Positions 60,474-64,000 of a stretch of DNA of 64,000 nt are shown here, piece by piece. The notes under the pieces were generated by a model that was not told where the DNA came from, did no database searches, and saw nothing but the letters and a program-made list of their open reading frames with translations. The first letter of the stretch is position 1. Each line of letters opens with the position of its first letter. Source of the stretch: Lota lota (taxonomy: Eukaryota; Chordata; Actinopteri; Gadiformes; Lotidae); assembly GCA_026745465.1 (NCBI GenBank), contig JACYXH010000692.1:1130757-1194756 (forward strand). Direction: 5' to 3'. Both the position numbers and the translations under genes were made by a program.

Positions 60474-60500
60474 CACTCCATGCTCTTCTGGCATGGAGTG
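60474..60500. repeat. 10-bp perfect inverted repeat
   Basis: cactccatgc / gcatggagtg around a 7-base loop. Confidence 0.8.
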
Positions 60501-61557
60501 TGTGTGGACATTGTGTTAGGATCAAGAGTGGATACTAGTGTACTACAATATCAGATTAAATACATATATACTGTACATACAGGGCTCTCAAGGTAATCCC
60601 ACACTGGGATCTCTAAGAAAAGGTTTTACTCCTACTAGTTACTTCGGTAACCCTTCCTTTTACTGTCCCCTAATTACGAAGTATTAACCCGGTTATATAT
60701 GGTTAATTATAAAATAGTTAATTAACACTGGTAAATAAGTGTTAAGTCTAACACAATCAGCGCAATCATGTTAAATAAAATCAGACATGATTTTGCCTAC
60801 TTGTATGTTGAAAACGCATCCTTCTGCCAAACCAGATATAGTATTTTGTATAAAAGAACAGCTGTAATGTAATAATGTCATTTTTAACATTATTTGGTTT
60901 GACGGTTGCAGCGTTGGGTACTGGAACGTGAAACTGTTGTTCACAGTTCACCTCTATAATCTATCTGTGTGTAAATCATTACTTGCATTGGTATTCCATA
61001 GTAGCTAGTGCCAGATGTTGACGTGCATATCTTTAGTCAGGGAGATAAACACGGCGCATACCAATGACACATTTGTCTGAGTGACCAATAAAGTGGCATC
61101 CTTTCCCTTCACCCCACCTCCATGTCAAAACCCCAAGCATAAGAAAAAACTGAATGGTAATCATAAATAATGAAATCGTACAAAAAAATACTTTGTAAAC
61201 ATTATTTTTGTACTTGGACAATACTTATGGCATGATTTTGACTCCATAGTAAAACTTTAAGCCAATAATAACAGCTTTTGTGTATTGATGCCGCCTTGAC
61301 TGACAGCCCAGCAGTACTTCTCCATTGCTATGTGGAGATGCTTCGATGCCGAAGTGAAAGAATACTGAAAACTTGAAGAGAACAAATAAAGTTAGACAAG
61401 TATGATGACACAGTACAACGTTGAAGAAGAGTGCCACTGCAAATGGGACTGCTGAGTGAGTTCCAGTCGTACTTTTTGCTCTAAGTGACACTGGCTGGAG
61501 CCCATTTAAGTCAATGCAGGCAAAAAAATTCATGGAAAAGGTGTATAGTTAGAGCCT

Positions 61558-61800
61558 GGTTATACCATGGAAACAAACAAGGCTTCCTTTTACAGTATAC
61601 ATATCAGCTTACTTAATGAGTAAGATAATGTTTTACTTAGTAATATTGTGGAACATATATGGTACACGTATGTTTTAATTGCATGGACAATGGAGTGTTT
61701 TATTGCAAGGGTTTTGGTAAGAACATGGTTATACCATGGTAACAAACAAGGCTTCCTTTTACAGTACAGTTTCAGCTTACTTACTGAGTAAGTTACTGAG
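61558..61800 (+). repeat. two direct copies of a ~169-bp unit
   Basis: Copies starting at ggttataccatgg (61558 and 61727) share acaaacaaggcttcctttta and cagcttactta. About 85-90% alike over the first 80 bp. Confidence 0.8.
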
Positions 61801-62149
61801 TATATTATATTATATATTATTTAAGAATATGACCCTAAAGGAAAACTGGTCCTGTTGAGGTTGTTCCAAGTAAGTATTGATGTCATTTCTTTACTTAAAT
61901 AAAACCAATTCCATAGTTTCTAAGCTAAATCTTAGAAAAGGTGCTGTTGATACCACTTTTGGCCATTTCTTTCCATAGCCAAGCAGCTTCAGAATCTCAT
62001 GTTTTCTTTACAAATGATTAACATTTTGTTGACCAAGATTTTGTTGGCAACTGGACACAAATTATTTAAATTATGTAAAATGTGTTTATTTCGAATGGGC
62101 CTGGATGTCTTTTGATAGAAAACATAGACAAATAAGAAGAGCAAATATG

Positions 62150-62345
62150 TCGCAGTACATGCCATTTGTTTGTGTCATAAAGAATACTGATCCCCTTACA
62201 GAACGGCTGTCAGAGTTAGCCTCGGATGCTAAGAGGCGATACTATTTAAAACCACACGATAACGAGTAATGAGTGCCGCTGGACTGATAAACAGCTGCCA
62301 AAATGTTTCCACTAACTCACCTTCCTGCCCTCCAAGTACGTAGCC
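62150..62345. promoter_or_regulatory. candidate conserved non-coding element
   Basis: Repeat-free sequence (cacacgataacgagtaatga, then tggactgataaacagctgcc, the latter with a CAGCTG E-box). A candidate only. Confidence 0.2.
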
Positions 62346-62620
62346 ACAGGTAACCACCATATGCTTTTTTCTTTCTTTCTTTTTTTGTGTTTTGCTGTGA
62401 ACGGCTTCGTAAGACTTGGAGAGCTAATGTATCAGTTGCAATGTGTTCTTCATTGTATTTTCATTCCCTCAAAATGATAGACCCTTACATCAGTTCTCCA
62501 TACACCCTATGAGTACAAAGTTCCACTTCAATTATTGATATGAAGGCCTTCATTGTGATATAGTATTATTTAACCAGATCAAAGCCCATGGCTTTACGAA
62601 CAAGGCAAGCCTTTGCTGAT

Positions 62621-62621
<1 letters not shown>
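62346..62621. other. intergenic sequence, nothing recognised
   Basis: No gene or element. Confidence 0.55.

Positions 62622-62675
<54 letters not shown>
62622..62675 (+). repeat. (GT)n microsatellite
   Basis: About 27 GT units. Confidence 0.95.
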
Positions 62676-62677
<2 letters not shown>

Positions 62678-63715
62678 TTATATACACTATGCAATAGTGG
62701 CTTGTCACTTTGAGCTAAATTTGTTTAGCGCAAAAAAAAATTGGGAATATTTTGAGTTATTGCCCACATATTTACAGTCCCTCAGCTGGTAAAATGTGTT
62801 GATAGAGTAGAATTCAATGTTAATGTTTGTCTTAATCTGTATGTTTTTTTAAAGACATGAATATAAGCCTTTAACATTAACATTATATTGTTTTATTTTC
62901 CTTTGAAACCCCCCCCCATTTTTTTTTTTTTGAGTATATTTTCATTTGACAGTTAGAATATATGTGCTTTTATATATTTCTTTGGAGTAGGCCAGCCCTT
63001 GATGTCTGAAATATCTGATTCTCTGTCAACTTTTAGTATTTGCATACAGCAGCTGTTGGCACCGTGTATATGTCACAGAGAATGTAATATTAATCAATAC
63101 TGTCAGCTGCTTCAGTAATTCACAAAACAAAGTTGTCCACCACAATTCACAGCTCAGAAAAACAACATCTGAAAAAATTGAACTAAACTCAATACAGCGT
63201 GATGGGTTTTATCTGTGACACTTTGTTTGGCACTATCTCAAATGACTATCTCATTTGTTTTCCACAACACCTCATGATATCTCATCTCAGTGTCATAGGT
63301 CCACAATGTCATACCCCAGTGCATCCCAGAGTTCAGGTATTGACCATGAGAGTAATTAAGAATTCCCCATCTCTGCCACTGAGCATAAGCTGACCGATGG
63401 CATTCTTTTTATTAATGATTTAGCAGTGAACTTTGCATTGTGCTGACACCAGAGATTGGGTAGCTAAGCTATGAATAAAGCCTCTCAAATCCCTCCAATT
63501 CCCTCTTGTGGGCAGGCAAGAATCCACATCACCATGACTTACTCTGCCCAGGTCTTCCTCACAGCCTGCGATGAGGGCCCTCTATATGCACCATATCCAC
63601 CCTGGCATACCTGCCTGCCTAGCCACCTACCTGTTATAATCCTGCATAATGGAAAAGTGGAATGTCACCTTGTGTTAGAGAGGCAGCTGATATCTCAGTG
63701 TGCATAAGCAAAAGA
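62676..63715. other. intergenic sequence without a recognised gene
   Basis: Short C and T runs (62910-62932). Frames at 63199 and 63471 are not supported by any motif. Confidence 0.55.
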
Positions 63716-63783
63716 GAGCGAGAGAGAGAGAGAGAGAGAAGGTGAGAGAGAGAATGTGAGTGAGAGAGAGTGGGAGAGAGAAA
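63716..63783 (+). repeat. imperfect (GA)n
   Basis: GA runs with GTGAGT-like interruptions. Confidence 0.9.
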
Positions 63784-63785
63784 GT

Positions 63786-64000
63786 AAGTTTGTACAAGTC
63801 GAGATCACATTTAATTAGACGAGAGGATTTAAATTGCCATGCATCTAACATTGCGGATGGCCAAAAACGGAAAGAACTTAGGCCACGGGCCAGATTCCAT
63901 GAGCTCCACCGTAACCCATCGGAATCCCCGGAGCGATGGGGCTCAATAAGTCAGAACACAGCCCCCTTAATTAATGATGACCATAGCCGAGAGGCAAGCT
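63786..64000. promoter_or_regulatory. candidate conserved non-coding element at right edge
   Basis: Repeat-free block with catttaattagacgagagga and ccttaattaatgatgacc, running to the window edge. It has the texture of vertebrate developmental enhancers; unproven. Confidence 0.22.

Noticed and set aside
61225-61533. 102-codon minus-strand frame
   Set aside because: It may be part of a dispersed repeat, but no transposon protein motif is visible; not called.

Overview
The window looks like vertebrate, almost certainly teleost, genomic DNA. It carries one multi-exon protein-coding gene with GT-AG introns. Several tRNA-derived SINE-like fragments, foldback (MITE-like) elements and solo LTRs are present, and simple-sequence repeats are very dense (many dinucleotide arrays of 60-200 bp and two TCTA arrays above 140 bp). 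No bacterial-type gene organisation is present. The high microsatellite density recalls cod-like fishes, but that is only an impression.

Left 17 kb: nine consecutive plus-strand exons (424-560, 992-1188, 4537-4749, 7489-7675, 8119-8343, 11919-12081, 12974-13186, 14523-14694, 15626-15685) splice in frame into the C-terminal 521 residues of a BTB-BACK-Kelch protein. I identify it as klhl4 because its diagnostic kelch and C-terminal segments ([32 protein letters not shown]) fit KLHL4 better than KLHL5 or KLHL1. The N-terminal region and the first part of the BTB domain lie upstream of the window. A 3' UTR with an AAAG microsatellite follows, with AATAAA signals at 16434 and 17324. Introns hold SINE pieces, two foldback elements (about 5735-6014 and 8465-9060), a perfect 22-bp hairpin (7902-7949) and long CT/GA arrays.

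17.4-64 kb: no convincing protein-coding gene. This is a gene-poor, repeat-rich flank. Its main contents are two copies of one solo LTR in opposite orientation, each with a perfect 5-bp target-site duplication (23047-23376 and 36868-37206). There is a 28-bp minisatellite (28796-29104). A large inverted-repeat structure spans about 39430-44155; its right arm carries a nested MITE and another dispersed repeat. There are many SSRs. Two minus-strand exon-like reading frames (31811-31958 and 30681-30905) are the only possible additional coding sequence, and I cannot assign them to a family. Several AT-rich, repeat-free stretches with homeodomain-type cores are candidate conserved non-coding elements; only a comparative alignment could support them.

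I did not find a multi-gene novel system. The most useful unusual observations are the nested inverted-repeat region, the paired solo LTRs with intact TSDs, the microsatellites that serve as polypyrimidine tracts of klhl4 acceptors, and the unassigned minus-strand exon candidate.
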